Part shown: in pieces, positions 43,489 to 53,257 of the stretch | Layout: each line of letters begins with the position of its first letter | How positions within the stretch are numbered: position 1 is the stretch's first letter | Assembly (NCBI RefSeq): GCF_030733265.1 | Contig: NZ_JASHJI010000010.1 | Coordinates: forward strand, 157,836-221,835 | Direction of reading: 5' to 3' | Source: Roseibium sp. MMSF_3412 | GTDB lineage: Bacteria > Pseudomonadota > Alphaproteobacteria > Rhizobiales > Stappiaceae | Length of the DNA: 64,000 nucleotides | Translations under genes and position numbers: made by a program | The notes under the pieces: generated by a model | Databases searched by the model: none | Seen by the model: only the letters and a program-made list of their open reading frames with translations | Told to the model about the DNA's origin: nothing

Positions 43489-43935
43489 ATGCGTCACTTG
43501 GACTTCTCTCCCCTTTATCGCTCGACCGTCGGTTTTGACCGGCTTTTCTCGATGCTGGATACCGCCGGCAACGACACCCCGAGCTACCCGCCCTACAACA
43601 TCGAACGGACCGGCGAAAACGCCTACCGGATCACGATGGCCGTGGCCGGCTTTACCGACGCTGAACTTTCCGTCGAAGCCAAGGAACACGTCCTGACGAT
43701 CAAAGGTGAAAAGACCGACGAGGATTCCGACAGGGAAATCCTCTATCGCGGCATCGCCTCGCGCACGTTCGAGCGTCGCTTCCAGATCGCCGAGCATGTC
43801 CGCGTCGACGGCGCCAGCCTTGAGAACGGCTTGCTCCACGTCGATCTCGTGCGCGAGATCCCGGAAGCCATGAAACCGCGCAAGATCGAGATTTCATCCG
43901 GCGCGTCCAAGCAGATCGAAGCCAAGACCCACTAA
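43489..43935 (+). CDS. Small heat-shock protein, Hsp20/IbpA family
   Basis: A 148-residue alpha-crystallin-type chaperone. The family segment PPYNIERTGENAYRITMAVA (near residue 35) opens the crystallin domain, followed by GFTDAELSVEAKE, LTIKGEK, YRGIASRTFERRFQIAEHV and LENGLLHVDLVREIPE. It holds unfolding proteins for refolding. AGGAGG lies 8 bases before the ATG and is sequestered in a ROSE-like hairpin. The IbpA-type tail ends in IEAKTH. Confidence 0.92.
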   Translation: MRHLDFSPLYRSTVGFDRLFSMLDTAGNDTPSYPPYNIERTGENAYRITMAVAGFTDAELSVEAKEHVLTIKGEKTDEDSDREILYRGIASRTFERRFQIAEHVRVDGASLENGLLHVDLVREIPEAMKPRKIEISSGASKQIEAKTH

Positions 43936-43969
43936 ACACCGGGTCTGTATCGAACCGCAAAAAAAATAC

Positions 43970-43993
43970 GGGCGCCCGGGAAACCGGACGCCC
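43970..43993. terminator. Bidirectional terminator between hsp20 and threonine aldolase
   Basis: Stem GGGCG-CCGG / CCGG-CGCCC with one mismatch pair and a GAAA-type loop. A8 on the left serves as T8 for the reverse-strand aldolase gene. Confidence 0.72.
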
Positions 43994-44024
43994 TTGTTTC
44001 ATTTCTCCCATCGCATACCGCCGT

Positions 44025-45083
44025 TCAGCTGGCTTGCGTGAGCGTTTCCAGGAACGTTTTCACGTCCTCATCTGTTGTTGCAAAGCTCGTCACCATTCTG
44101 AAACAGACTTCATCGTCGGCTGGAGCGACGTTGTCCGACAGGTCACTGGCCGGCCATTCGTAGATTTTTGCACCAGCCGCCGTCAGGGTTTCGAACTGGC
44201 TGCGTTTGACGATCGGGAACAGCTCGTTGGCTTCAACGGCCCATGCCGTGCGCCCGCCAAGCGATCTGATGCCCTCCGCCAGCCTCAGCGCCATGGCATT
44301 GGCGTGCCGCGCCGTATCCAGCCAGCTTTCATTCTCGAAGTAGCCCTCGAACTGGGCGGCCACGAACCGGCTCTTGGAGAAAAGGTGTCCGCCACGTTTC
44401 CGGAAATACTCAAAGTCTCTTGCCCGTTCCGGATCAAAGAAGACAACGGCCTCGGCGCACCAGCACCCGTTTTTCGTTGCGCCAAAGGACAGGGCATCGA
44501 CACCTGCCTTCCAGGTCATTTCCGCAGGAGTGCATCCAAGTGAAACCAGGGCATTGGTAAACCTGGCTCCATCCATATGCAGCGGGACTGACCGGGAACG
44601 GGCGGCTTCCGCCAGCGCTTCGATCTCCGCGACCGTGTAGACCGTGCCGCTTTCGGTGGCCTGGCTGATCGAGACGGACGCGACCTGGCCGTGCATCACC
44701 ACACCGTCCGGAAATCTGGACATCGCCTCGGTCAGGGCGGCCGGGGTAATCTTGCAATCGGCACCTGGAATGCCGACGAGCTTGTTGCCGCTGGTCATGA
44801 ATTCCGGACAGTTGCACTCGTCGATATTGATATGGCTGTCGCGATGGCAAAACACGGCACCGCCCGGTTTTGCGAAACTGGCAAGCGCGAGCGCGTTTGC
44901 AGCCGTCCCCGTGGCCACGAAATAGACCGCGACCTCGCGCTCGAAGATGTCGTTGAAAGACCTGCTGACGCCGGCCGTCAACGGATCTGCACCATAACCG
45001 GGTGCAAACCCGGAACTGTGGCGGGCCAGCGCCGACATCACCGCCGGAGCCGCACCCGCCCAATTGTCACTTGCGAAATTCAT
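44025..45083 (-). CDS. Low-specificity L-threonine aldolase
   Basis: A 352-residue PLP-dependent enzyme. Fold-type I motifs include FVATGTAANALAL for phosphate binding, CHRDSHINIDE, MDGARFTNALVSL (Asp pairing with the pyridine N) and SFGATKNG with the Schiff-base lysine. It cleaves threonine to glycine and acetaldehyde and may act on other beta-hydroxy amino acids. The ATG at 45083 gives the usual length. It lies downstream of the bufferin operon on the same strand, with a 45-base gap, and may be co-transcribed by read-through. Confidence 0.9.
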   Translation of the reverse strand: MNFASDNWAGAAPAVMSALARHSSGFAPGYGADPLTAGVSRSFNDIFEREVAVYFVATGTAANALALASFAKPGGAVFCHRDSHINIDECNCPEFMTSGNKLVGIPGADCKITPAALTEAMSRFPDGVVMHGQVASVSISQATESGTVYTVAEIEALAEAARSRSVPLHMDGARFTNALVSLGCTPAEMTWKAGVDALSFGATKNGCWCAEAVVFFDPERARDFEYFRKRGGHLFSKSRFVAAQFEGYFENESWLDTARHANAMALRLAEGIRSLGGRTAWAVEANELFPIVKRSQFETLTAAGAKIYEWPASDLSDNVAPADDEVCFRMVTSFATTDEDVKTFLETLTQAS

Positions 45084-45128
45084 GTGCCGGTTTAAGCAGG
45101 TCGCCTTTCAACCGGCAACAGGATTTTC

Positions 45129-45725
45129 TCAGTAGTACATTTCCCGCTTGCGATACATGCGCCCGAACAGCCAGTCGAGCGAGATCACACCGGGTCCCTT
45201 CAGCGTCGGAACCAGCAGCAGGAAGATCCAGAGCAGCCTGTCATCGGAGACAATGCTGTAAGGATCATTGTCGAAAAACTTGCCGATCGACTTTGCATCC
45301 AGACCGTGTCCGGTAATGTCGACATAGGTCATGACGCAAATGAAGATGATCATGCCGACGCTGGCAAAGCGCGTGAACAGGCCAACGACAATCAGAAACG
45401 GCAGGATGAACTCACCGAGGGTTCCGACCAGAACGATCAGACCGTAGGGGAAATAGGCGATCTGGCTCGTGTCGTAGCTGACCTGTTCCATCAGTTGCGG
45501 AAACATCTGGGCATAGGCACCCGCGGTCGGCGTGAAAATGTTCATGAAGCTGCCGCCGATCTTGGTCAGCGCGGACGCCCAGAAAAACTGCAACAGGACG
45601 GCAGCGAAAATCAGCCGGGACGCAAGTCCGAGCAGCCAGCCGTTGGTGATGCGTTCAAAGAAGCCGAACACGGCCGTATACAATCTGACAAAAAATCCGA
45701 TGAGAGCACCCATAGAAGACCCCAT
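45129..45725 (-). CDS. DoxX-family membrane protein of the bufferin operon
   Basis: A 198-residue protein with four hydrophobic helices and DoxX-type features (RLIFAAVLLQFFWASALTKI; LVGTLGEFILPFLIVVGLFT). DoxX proteins often accompany DUF692/DUF2063 operons (as in the Caulobacter gig operon), where they may handle electrons or redox at the membrane. The start is uncertain among TTG 45743, ATG 45725 (GGAAAGG upstream) and ATG 45713. It begins 37 bases after bufC on the same strand, so it is the fourth gene of the operon. Confidence 0.82.
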   Translation of the reverse strand: MGSSMGALIGFFVRLYTAVFGFFERITNGWLLGLASRLIFAAVLLQFFWASALTKIGGSFMNIFTPTAGAYAQMFPQLMEQVSYDTSQIAYFPYGLIVLVGTLGEFILPFLIVVGLFTRFASVGMIIFICVMTYVDITGHGLDAKSIGKFFDNDPYSIVSDDRLLWIFLLLVPTLKGPGVISLDWLFGRMYRKREMYY

Positions 45726-45762
45726 TCCCTTTCCAGTCGACAACTTCAGGCTCTTTGCTTGT

Positions 45763-46545
45763 TTAAGCCTTTACGAGAGTTGTGAAAACACCATTTGCTA
45801 GACAATCCGACAGGGTGTCGGACAGTGAAAACTCTTCGACTTGCGAACTCGCCGCCGCGGCGGCTTCCGCGAGCGTCCCGCCATCGAAGAGGGCGCTCAG
45901 GAAAACGTCGCCTCCGGGACGGAGCAGCATCAGCTCAACTTCAAGCTCCGGGCGCGTAATCAGTACCGATTGCGGCTTCTCCAGATCGATTTCGATATTG
46001 GCATCTGGGTCAAACCGGTTCGCGCGCACAAGATCCCAGATCGGCCATTCCGACCGGAAGACGCACGATGCCGGATGTTTTTCAAAACGGATGTTCCCGA
46101 TCTCGTCAGGCGCAACGGCGCCGATCTCGGCCGGATCGAGCGGTAGAGCGTCAGCGGAATGATACGCTTCCAGCCAGGCCCATTCGACCCGCGCCACATC
46201 TGCAAGATAGGGATAGGCCTGGAGCGGCGGAAACCTCTCGATGAAACCACCGAATTCCGCGCCATACCACATCAGCACCGGGGACCTGGGCGGGTGCTCG
46301 GCCACGAACGCGCGTGCAAGCGCCTTGAAATAGTCTTCGCCAAGCAGGCGTCCAACCGCCGGGAACGACTGTTCGAGCGCTTCGCTCAGGCTGGCAACGA
46401 CATTGTTGCGATAGACGTTGAAACGTTTGGGCGCAGTCTTGCCGTCCGGCCCGACCAGCCCCGTTGGCGTCTCCGCGGCCGGATCCCAGAGCGCCCTGCC
46501 GAACGTGTCGGCGCTTACCCTGGGAGAAAACTCGGACGCATTCAT
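45763..46545 (-). CDS. bufC: BufC-type MNIO partner protein (DUF2063)
   Basis: A 260-residue protein with the DUF2063 start FGRALWDPAAETPTGLVGPD and RFNVYRNNVVASLSEALEQS, then FPAVGRLLGEDYFKALARAF and PLQAYPYLADVARVEWAWLE. The domain was once called DNA-binding, but it is now understood as the recognition partner that brings the precursor peptide to the DUF692 maturase. The ATG at 46545 overlaps the bufB stop as ATGA, so the two subunits are made together. Confidence 0.88.
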   Translation of the reverse strand: MNASEFSPRVSADTFGRALWDPAAETPTGLVGPDGKTAPKRFNVYRNNVVASLSEALEQSFPAVGRLLGEDYFKALARAFVAEHPPRSPVLMWYGAEFGGFIERFPPLQAYPYLADVARVEWAWLEAYHSADALPLDPAEIGAVAPDEIGNIRFEKHPASCVFRSEWPIWDLVRANRFDPDANIEIDLEKPQSVLITRPELEVELMLLRPGGDVFLSALFDGGTLAEAAAAASSQVEEFSLSDTLSDCLANGVFTTLVKA

Positions 46546-47435
46546 CAGACCGCACGCTTCAGATGTGTCGCGGCAGCCTGACTGAGAAGCGTATCGGCAG
46601 CCTTCGCCTCGGACAGAAGCACTTGCCAGGCGGGAACGTCGTTGTCCCACTCGATCAGGGTGGGAATCGGGCCGTTCTGACGGATCACCGTCTCGTAAAG
46701 CGTCCAGACGGCCTCGTCCACTTCACGGTCATGTGCATCGATCAGCAGTGGACGCCCGGCATCGTCGATATCCGGCGCGTGACCGCCCAGGTGAATCTCG
46801 CCGACATCGCCGATGGGAAACGCCGCCAGATAATCCTCGGCAGATCTTTCGTGATTGGTGCACGACACGTGGACATTGTTGACGTCGAGCAGCAAGCCGC
46901 AGCCGGTACGGCGCGTGATCTCCCTCAGGAATTCGAGCTCGCTCATCGTGCTTTGTTCGAACGCAACGTAGGTCGACGGGTTTTCCAGCAGCATCTTGCG
47001 CCCGACCACGGTCTGCACTTCGTCGATATGTTCGCAAACGCGATCCAGCGTTGCCTTGTCATATGGCACCGGAAGCAGATCGTTGAAATAGGTGGTGTCG
47101 TGGGTGGACCACGCGAGATGCTCCGAGAAAAGACCCGGCTCGTATCGCCTGTTGAGTATCGCAAGCCGCTGCAGGTGGTCCTTGTCGAGCGGCATCTCGC
47201 CGCCGATCGAAAGACCGACACCGTGCAGGGAAAGGGGGTATTTTTCCCGGATTGTCTCCAACTGGCGATGCGGCATGCCGCCGGCACCCATGTAGTTTTC
47301 CGCGTGAACCTCGAAAAACCCGATATCGGCATCCGTTTGGAGGATATCGTTCACATGTTCAGCCTTCAGTCCCGCGCCTGCCCGCGCCGGAATGGCTGCG
47401 TCTATGCGGTGTGGACGTGTCTCTTGGGCGACCAT
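46545..47435 (-). CDS. bufB: BufB, multinuclear non-haem iron-dependent oxidase (MNIO, DUF692)
   Basis: A 296-residue TIM-barrel enzyme. Metal-ligand regions are all present: [55 protein letters not shown] and LIEWDND. MNIOs oxidise cysteines in precursor peptides; in bufferins the products include 5-thiooxazole groups that bind copper. GGAGC lies just before the ATG at 47435. It sits 96 bases after the bufA precursor and overlaps bufC. Confidence 0.9.
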   Translation of the reverse strand: MVAQETRPHRIDAAIPARAGAGLKAEHVNDILQTDADIGFFEVHAENYMGAGGMPHRQLETIREKYPLSLHGVGLSIGGEMPLDKDHLQRLAILNRRYEPGLFSEHLAWSTHDTTYFNDLLPVPYDKATLDRVCEHIDEVQTVVGRKMLLENPSTYVAFEQSTMSELEFLREITRRTGCGLLLDVNNVHVSCTNHERSAEDYLAAFPIGDVGEIHLGGHAPDIDDAGRPLLIDAHDREVDEAVWTLYETVIRQNGPIPTLIEWDNDVPAWQVLLSEAKAADTLLSQAAATHLKRAV

Positions 47436-47465
47436 GTCTTGCTCCGGGTGGAGAAAAAACCATCA

Positions 47466-47517
47466 GGCAGGCGGCACATATCCGCCTGCCCGAAGAAGCG
47501 GCCGGTCATCCGGCCGC
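47466..47517 (-). terminator. Paired hairpins between bufA and bufB (partial terminator / attenuator)
   Basis: Two perfect stems: GCGGCCGG / CCGGCCGC (47498-47517) and GGCAGGCGG / CCGCCTGCC (47466-47490). On the reverse strand the second is followed, after TGATGG, by T6. Such attenuation would let the precursor transcript outnumber the enzyme transcript; the hairpins may also protect the bufA mRNA end. Confidence 0.6.
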
Positions 47518-47531
47518 AATTCGATCGGAAA

Positions 47532-47831
47532 TCAGGCTTCCGGGAGGTCGCGGTCAAGCTCGGTGAGCGAACCCTTGCGGCCATCCGGCAGATCCATGGA
47601 AACGCATGTTCCCTTCGGAACGAGCGTCCAGGCGTTGCCCTGGTAATCGACGGTGGATGTGCCCGCGCATGTCGTGCCGGCACCTGCCTTGCAGTCATTC
47701 TGGCCTTTGAGCGACACGCCGTAGCACTTTTCCTTGGCCTGCGCGTGCGCAGGGGCCGTAGCTGAAAGACCGGCGACAGCAGTTGCAACGGCACCGGCAA
47801 GGATTGCTGCGGACATAGCCTTATTCTTCAT
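47532..47831 (-). CDS. bufA: Bufferin precursor peptide BufA (DUF2282)
   Basis: A 99-residue exported peptide. The signal peptide cleaves after AHA (residue 30). The mature part has four cysteines (36, 47, 55, 76) in the DUF2282 pattern: [37 protein letters not shown]. Those cysteines are the modification sites of copper-binding bufferins. Compared with typical DUF2282 peptides it has a longer C-terminal tail ([19 protein letters not shown]) that ends acidic. GAGGAGTT lies just before the ATG at 47831. It is first of four genes in the operon. Confidence 0.88.
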   Translation of the reverse strand: MKNKAMSAAILAGAVATAVAGLSATAPAHAQAKEKCYGVSLKGQNDCKAGAGTTCAGTSTVDYQGNAWTLVPKGTCVSMDLPDGRKGSLTELDRDLPEA

Positions 47832-48437
47832 TTCGAACTCCTCTGGTCGATCCAAATTCCAATAGGGGCCAACGCGCTCCTTTGTGGCGCAGGCGCAACA
47901 CAGAAATGAGCCTATCGCCGATAAATAGGAAATCAAACGCCTGTGACCGGTTTGAGAGCACCCAAAGGCAAGATTTTCACAGACGAAATATTCTTACCCA
48001 AATTCTGGCGAAAATGACCTTTCGAGACAATTGGAACTTTTTCGATGAAACAATTATAATGCCGCCCCACAGAAACAGACTTGCTCCCGGCAGTGAAATC
48101 TGTCATGTTCCGCGCGCCTAGAATAGGACAGGTATGCTGTCCCAATTAATGCGACGTCAGCGGCACATGCCGGATGACGGGAAAGAAGCAGCAAGTAGGC
48201 TGACCGGTCGACGGATCCGGGGAGGATTCGCGGCAAGACGAAACGGGATGTTTCGGCAGCGGTATATCCGCTGCGTCAATGCGACGGTTTGTTTTGACAG
48301 GCCGGCGCGGTAATACATCGACAGAGCCGGGGCATTGAGGCCAGGGTTCGCCGAGCCGCATTCTTGATGGGATGCGACCCGAACGGAACCGGACGCTTCA
48401 AACCACGGCAGCACTGGGGTAAACAGTGAGGGCGCAC
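47832..48437. other. Intergenic region between bufA and gltB
   Basis: 606 bases without a credible gene, expected to hold the promoters of the bufferin operon and gltB. It contains the AT-rich stretch around 48035-48060 and TTGACA near 48293, neither with a convincing partner box. I could not find a clear copper or ECF-sigma site for bufA. Antisense frames extending from gltB into it look like shadows. Confidence 0.5.
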
Positions 48438-51400
48438 ATGACGAGAACAGAGCTGACGACCAGCACAGCCATGCAAGCAGGCAACGCGGAGACAAAATCC
48501 GCCACAGCCGCAACACTTGCCGAACGACTGGGCACGGCCGCCGACAAAGGGCTCTACAATCCGTCGCGCGAACACGATGCCTGCGGTGTCGGTTTTATTG
48601 CCCACATGAAGGGCGCAAAGTCCCACAAGATCATTTCCGACGGCCTGCAGGTTCTGGAAAACCTGACGCACCGCGGCGCTGTCGGTGCCGACCCGCTCAT
48701 GGGCGACGGCGCTGGCATGCTTGTCCAGATCCCGCACGCCTTCTTTGCCGAAGAAATGGAAAAGGCGGGGACGCCGCTTCCGGAAGCCGGCCACTACGGC
48801 GTCGGTTTCGTTTTCATGCCTCAGGACGATGCCCTGCGCGCCAAATGCGAAGAGATCGTCGAGCGGGTCATTGTCGCCGAGGGCGAGGACCTGATCGGCT
48901 GGCGCGATGTGCCCGTCGACAATGCGTCGCTGTCCAAGGCGCCGGACATTGCAGCGACGGAACCTGTCTCCCGCCAGGTCTTCATCAAGCGCGCGCGCAG
49001 CGAGGACCAGGATGCCTTCGAGCGCCGTCTCTACGTGTTGCGCAAGGTGATTTCCAACACCGTGCGTGCTGAGACCGATGCGGTCGAAAAAGGGTTCTAC
49101 ATCGTCTCGCTGTCCAGCCGGACCATTGTCTACAAGGGCATGTTCCTTGCCTATCAGCTCGGCGCCTACTACGCCGACCTGAAGGACGAACGCTTCACAT
49201 CCGCACTTGCGCTCGTACACCAGCGCTTTTCAACCAACACGTTCCCGTCCTGGGACCTGTCGCACCCTTACCGGATGGTCGCCCACAACGGCGAGATCAA
49301 TACCCTGCGCGGCAATGTCAACTGGATGGCGGCCCGTCAGGCGTCCGTTTCCTCCGCACTGCTGGGTGACGATATTTCCAAGCTCTGGCCGATTTCCTAT
49401 GAAGGCCAGTCCGACACGGCATGTTTCGACAATGCGCTGGAATTCCTCGTCATGGGCGGGTACTCGCTCGCGCATGCGGCGATGATGCTGATCCCGGAAG
49501 CCTGGGCCGGCAATCCGCTGATGGACGACAACCGCCGTGCATTTTACGAGTATCACGCGGCGCTTATGGAGCCGTGGGACGGCCCGGCGGCCGTTGCCTT
49601 CACCGACGGGCAGCAGATCGGTGCGACGCTGGACCGCAACGGCCTGCGCCCGGCCCGCTACATCGTCACCGACGACGATTTCGTGATCATGTCCTCCGAA
49701 GTTGGCGTGCTGCCGGTCGAGGAAGAGCGGATCGTCCAGAAGTGGCGCCTGCAGCCGGGCAAGATGCTTCTGATCGATCTTGACGAGGGCCGCATTGTCT
49801 CCGACGACGAGATCAAGCGTGAACTCTCGACGGCCAACCCCTACAAGGACTGGCTCCACCGGACCCAGATCGTGCTTGAGGATCTGCCGGGCGTGCGCCA
49901 GCGCGCGCCTGTCGCCGGTGAAAGCCTGCTCGATCGTCAGCAGGCCTTCGGCTACACCCAGGAAGACATCAAGCTTCTGATGACACCGATGGCAACCGTC
50001 GGCCAGGAAGCCATCGGCTCCATGGGAACCGACACGCCGATTTCAGCGCTCTCCGACAAGTCGAAGCTGCTTTACACCTATTTCAAGCAGAACTTCGCCC
50101 AGGTCACCAACCCGCCGATTGATCCGATCCGCGAGGAACTGGTGATGAGCCTGGTGTCCTTCATCGGACCGCGCCCGAACATCTTCGACCTGAAGGGTCT
50201 GTCCTCTTCCAAACGCCTGGAAGTGCGCCAGCCGATCCTGACGAACGAGGACCTGGAGAAAATCCGCGCCATCGGCGACATCGCCGACAACCAGTTCTCC
50301 GCCAAGACACTGGACATCACCTACAACGCCGAAAAAGGCTCGAACGGGATGGAAGGTGCGCTTGATGAACTGTGCCAACGTGCGGAAAAAGCCGTTCGCG
50401 ACGGTTACAACATCATCATCCTGTCCGACCGCCTGATCAGCCGGTCGCGCATTGCCATTCCAGCGCTACTGGCGACCGCCGCCGTGCATCATCACCTGAT
50501 CCGCAAGGGCCTGCGCACATCCGTCGGGCTCGTGGTGGAAACGGGTGAAGCACGGGAGGTGCATCACTTCTGCGTTCTCGCCGGTTTCGGTGCCGAGGCG
50601 ATCAACCCGTATCTCGCCTTCGAAACGCTTCTTTCCATGCACATGGAAATGGACTTTCCGGAAGAAGTGGACCAGTTCGAGGTCGTCGAGCGCTATATCA
50701 AGTCGATCGACAAGGGCATCCTGAAGGTCATGTCCAAAATGGGCATTTCGACCTACCAGTCCTACTGCGGCGCGCAGATTTTCGACGCTGTCGGCCTCGG
50801 GTCGAAATTTGTTGAAAAGTACTTCTTCGGAACCGCCACCATGATCGAGGGCATCGGCCTCGGCGAGGTTGCTGAGGAAACCGTTCTGCGTCATTCGGAA
50901 GCCTTCGGCGACGTCGCGATCCTGCGCCGCTCGCTGGAAGTCGGCGGCGAGTATGCCTACCGCACACGTGGCGAAAACCACATGTGGACGCCCGAATCCA
51001 TCGCACAGCTCCAGCATGCGGTCCGGTCCAAGCTTCCGGACATGTACCGCGCGTTCGCCCAGGAAGTGAACGAAAAGAGCGGCCGCTACGCGATCCGCGG
51101 CCTGTTCCGCATCAAGGGCGCCGGTGAAATCGGCCGGTCCGCGATCGACATCGATCAGGTGGAGCCTGCAGAGAGCATCGTCAAGCGCTTCGTCACCGGT
51201 GCCATGTCGTTCGGCTCGATTTCGCGCGAAGCCCATACGACACTGGCCATTGCCATGAACCAGATCGGCGGCAAGTCGAACACAGGTGAAGGCGGTGAGG
51301 AGCCCGAGCGCTTCAACCCGCTTCCCGACGGTTCAAGCAATCCGCGCCGGTCGGCGATCAAGCAGGTAGCCTCCGGCCGGTTCGGCGTCACCACGGAATA

Positions 51401-53171
51401 TCTGGTCAATTCCGACATGATCCAGATCAAGGTTGCCCAGGGTGCGAAGCCCGGTGAAGGCGGCCAGCTTCCCGGTCACAAGGTCGACGCGGTGATCGCC
51501 AAGGTGCGTCACTCGACCCCGGGTGTCGGCCTGATCTCGCCGCCGCCACACCATGACATCTATTCCATCGAGGATCTGGCGCAGCTCATCTACGACCTGA
51601 AGAACGTCAACCCCGAAGCGGATATCTCCGTCAAGCTGGTGTCGGAAGTCGGTGTCGGGACGGTTGCGGCCGGTGTCGCGAAGGCACGTGCGGACCACAT
51701 CACCATTTCCGGTTTCGACGGCGGCACGGGCGCATCCCCGCTTACCTCGATCAAGCATGCCGGCAGCCCGTGGGAAATCGGCCTGGCCGAGACCCAGCAG
51801 ACACTCGTGTTGAACGGCCTGCGCTCGCGTGTTGCCCTCCAGGTGGATGGCGGCTTGCGCACCGGTCGTGACGTGATCGTCGGTGCCCTCCTTGGTGCAG
51901 ACGAGTTCGGCTTCTCCACGGCCCCGCTGATTGCCGCCGGCTGCCTGATGATGCGCAAGTGCCATCTCAACACCTGCCCTGTCGGCATCGCCACCCAGGA
52001 TCCCGTGTTGCGCAAGCGTTTCAAGGGAACGCCGGAACACGTCATCAACTACTTCTTCTACGTTGCCGAGGAAGTGCGCGAGATCATGGCCGGGCTCGGT
52101 GTCAGCAAGCTGGACGAGCTCATTGGCCGCTCGGACTTCCTGGACAAGAACGCGGCGATCGAGCACTGGAAAGCCCAGGGTCTCGACTTCTCGCGCATCT
52201 TCTTCCAGCCGGATGCGGACCCGGAGGAAACCCGGTGGACGCAGACCCAGGAACACCCGATTGTCGACATTCTCGACCGTCGCCTGATCGCTGCCGCCCA
52301 GCCGGCACTGGAGAGCAAGGAACCGACCGTCATCGACGAAACCATCTGCTCGGTCGACCGGTCGGTTGGAGCAATGCTGTCCGGCGAGATTGCCAAACGC
52401 TACGGCAACAAGGGCCTCAAGAAACCCGATACGCTCAGGATCAACCTGAAAGGCACGGCCGGACAGGCATTCGGAGCGTTTGTCGCCCGGGGCGTGACCA
52501 TCGATCTGGTAGGTGATGCCAACGACTATGTCGGCAAGGGCCTCGCAGGCGGCAAGCTGATCGTGCGGCCGCCGCAGAACACCCGCATTGTCGCGGAGAA
52601 CAGCATCATCGTCGGCAACACCGTTCTATACGGCGCGACCGAAGGCGAATGTTACTTCCGCGGTGTCGCCGGTGAACGTTTCGCGGTCCGCAATTCCGGT
52701 GCCGTTGCCGTTGTCGAAGGCGTGGGTGACCACGGCTGCGAATACATGACCGGCGGCGTTGTGGTCGTCATCGGCCAGACCGGACGCAACTTTGCAGCCG
52801 GCATGTCCGGCGGCATCGCCTACGTTCTCGACGAGGACGGCTCCTTCGGCACCCGTTGCAACCTGGCCATGGTCGATCTGGAACCGGTCACCGAAGAAGA
52901 CGACCTTCTGGAAAAGCTGCATCACCACGGCGGCGACATCGAGCACAAGGGGCGTGTCGACCTGTCGTCCGACATGAGCCGGCACGATGACGAGCGCCTG
53001 CGCCAGATGCTGACAAAGCATGTCGAGCTGACCGGGTCGACAAAGGCGGCATCGATCCTGGACGACTGGGCGACCTACCGGCCGAAATTCGTCAAGGTGA
53101 TGCCGGTCGAATACCGCCGTGCGCTGCGTGAAATGGAAGAGCAACGCCTCGGCATGGTCGCCGCGGAATAA
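48438..53171 (+). CDS. gltB: Glutamate synthase (NADPH) large chain
   Basis: A 1577-residue enzyme. Translation likely starts at ATG 48438 (GAGGG 5 bases upstream), giving a 48-residue propeptide cut to expose nucleophile Cys49 in [10 protein letters not shown]. Domains: class II glutaminase (49-440), central domain, FMN/TIM-barrel synthase domain (about 840-1230, with [17 protein letters not shown]), 3Fe-4S cysteines 1169, 1175 and 1180 in [15 protein letters not shown], and a C-terminal GXGXG helix domain ([15 protein letters not shown]). It transfers ammonia from glutamine to 2-oxoglutarate. gltD follows. Confidence 0.97.
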   Translation: MTRTELTTSTAMQAGNAETKSATAATLAERLGTAADKGLYNPSREHDACGVGFIAHMKGAKSHKIISDGLQVLENLTHRGAVGADPLMGDGAGMLVQIPHAFFAEEMEKAGTPLPEAGHYGVGFVFMPQDDALRAKCEEIVERVIVAEGEDLIGWRDVPVDNASLSKAPDIAATEPVSRQVFIKRARSEDQDAFERRLYVLRKVISNTVRAETDAVEKGFYIVSLSSRTIVYKGMFLAYQLGAYYADLKDERFTSALALVHQRFSTNTFPSWDLSHPYRMVAHNGEINTLRGNVNWMAARQASVSSALLGDDISKLWPISYEGQSDTACFDNALEFLVMGGYSLAHAAMMLIPEAWAGNPLMDDNRRAFYEYHAALMEPWDGPAAVAFTDGQQIGATLDRNGLRPARYIVTDDDFVIMSSEVGVLPVEEERIVQKWRLQPGKMLLIDLDEGRIVSDDEIKRELSTANPYKDWLHRTQIVLEDLPGVRQRAPVAGESLLDRQQAFGYTQEDIKLLMTPMATVGQEAIGSMGTDTPISALSDKSKLLYTYFKQNFAQVTNPPIDPIREELVMSLVSFIGPRPNIFDLKGLSSSKRLEVRQPILTNEDLEKIRAIGDIADNQFSAKTLDITYNAEKGSNGMEGALDELCQRAEKAVRDGYNIIILSDRLISRSRIAIPALLATAAVHHHLIRKGLRTSVGLVVETGEAREVHHFCVLAGFGAEAINPYLAFETLLSMHMEMDFPEEVDQFEVVERYIKSIDKGILKVMSKMGISTYQSYCGAQIFDAVGLGSKFVEKYFFGTATMIEGIGLGEVAEETVLRHSEAFGDVAILRRSLEVGGEYAYRTRGENHMWTPESIAQLQHAVRSKLPDMYRAFAQEVNEKSGRYAIRGLFRIKGAGEIGRSAIDIDQVEPAESIVKRFVTGAMSFGSISREAHTTLAIAMNQIGGKSNTGEGGEEPERFNPLPDGSSNPRRSAIKQVASGRFGVTTEYLVNSDMIQIKVAQGAKPGEGGQLPGHKVDAVIAKVRHSTPGVGLISPPPHHDIYSIEDLAQLIYDLKNVNPEADISVKLVSEVGVGTVAAGVAKARADHITISGFDGGTGASPLTSIKHAGSPWEIGLAETQQTLVLNGLRSRVALQVDGGLRTGRDVIVGALLGADEFGFSTAPLIAAGCLMMRKCHLNTCPVGIATQDPVLRKRFKGTPEHVINYFFYVAEEVREIMAGLGVSKLDELIGRSDFLDKNAAIEHWKAQGLDFSRIFFQPDADPEETRWTQTQEHPIVDILDRRLIAAAQPALESKEPTVIDETICSVDRSVGAMLSGEIAKRYGNKGLKKPDTLRINLKGTAGQAFGAFVARGVTIDLVGDANDYVGKGLAGGKLIVRPPQNTRIVAENSIIVGNTVLYGATEGECYFRGVAGERFAVRNSGAVAVVEGVGDHGCEYMTGGVVVVIGQTGRNFAAGMSGGIAYVLDEDGSFGTRCNLAMVDLEPVTEEDDLLEKLHHHGGDIEHKGRVDLSSDMSRHDDERLRQMLTKHVELTGSTKAASILDDWATYRPKFVKVMPVEYRRALREMEEQRLGMVAAE

Positions 53172-53196
53172 CCGGAAAACGGAACGATATGGCTCT

Positions 53197-53215
53197 CGGC
53201 CGCCGCCGGCGGCCG
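53197..53215 (+). promoter_or_regulatory. Intercistronic hairpin between gltB and gltD
   Basis: Perfect 8-bp stem CGGCCGCC / GGCGGCCG with a 3-base loop, 26 bases after the gltB stop and 42 before the gltD TTG. No T tract; it may tune mRNA stability or the GltB:GltD ratio. Confidence 0.5.
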
Positions 53216-53257
53216 ATAGAAGCCACTTTGGGAAGACGCAAATTTGAGGAGGTTACC

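Noticed and set aside
46464..47765. 433-residue frame antisense to bufB/bufC
   Set aside because: It has no recognisable domain; bufB, bufC and bufA are well supported on the other strand.
48276..49220. Long reverse frame across the gltB start
   Set aside because: It is antisense to the highly conserved glutaminase domain of GltB.
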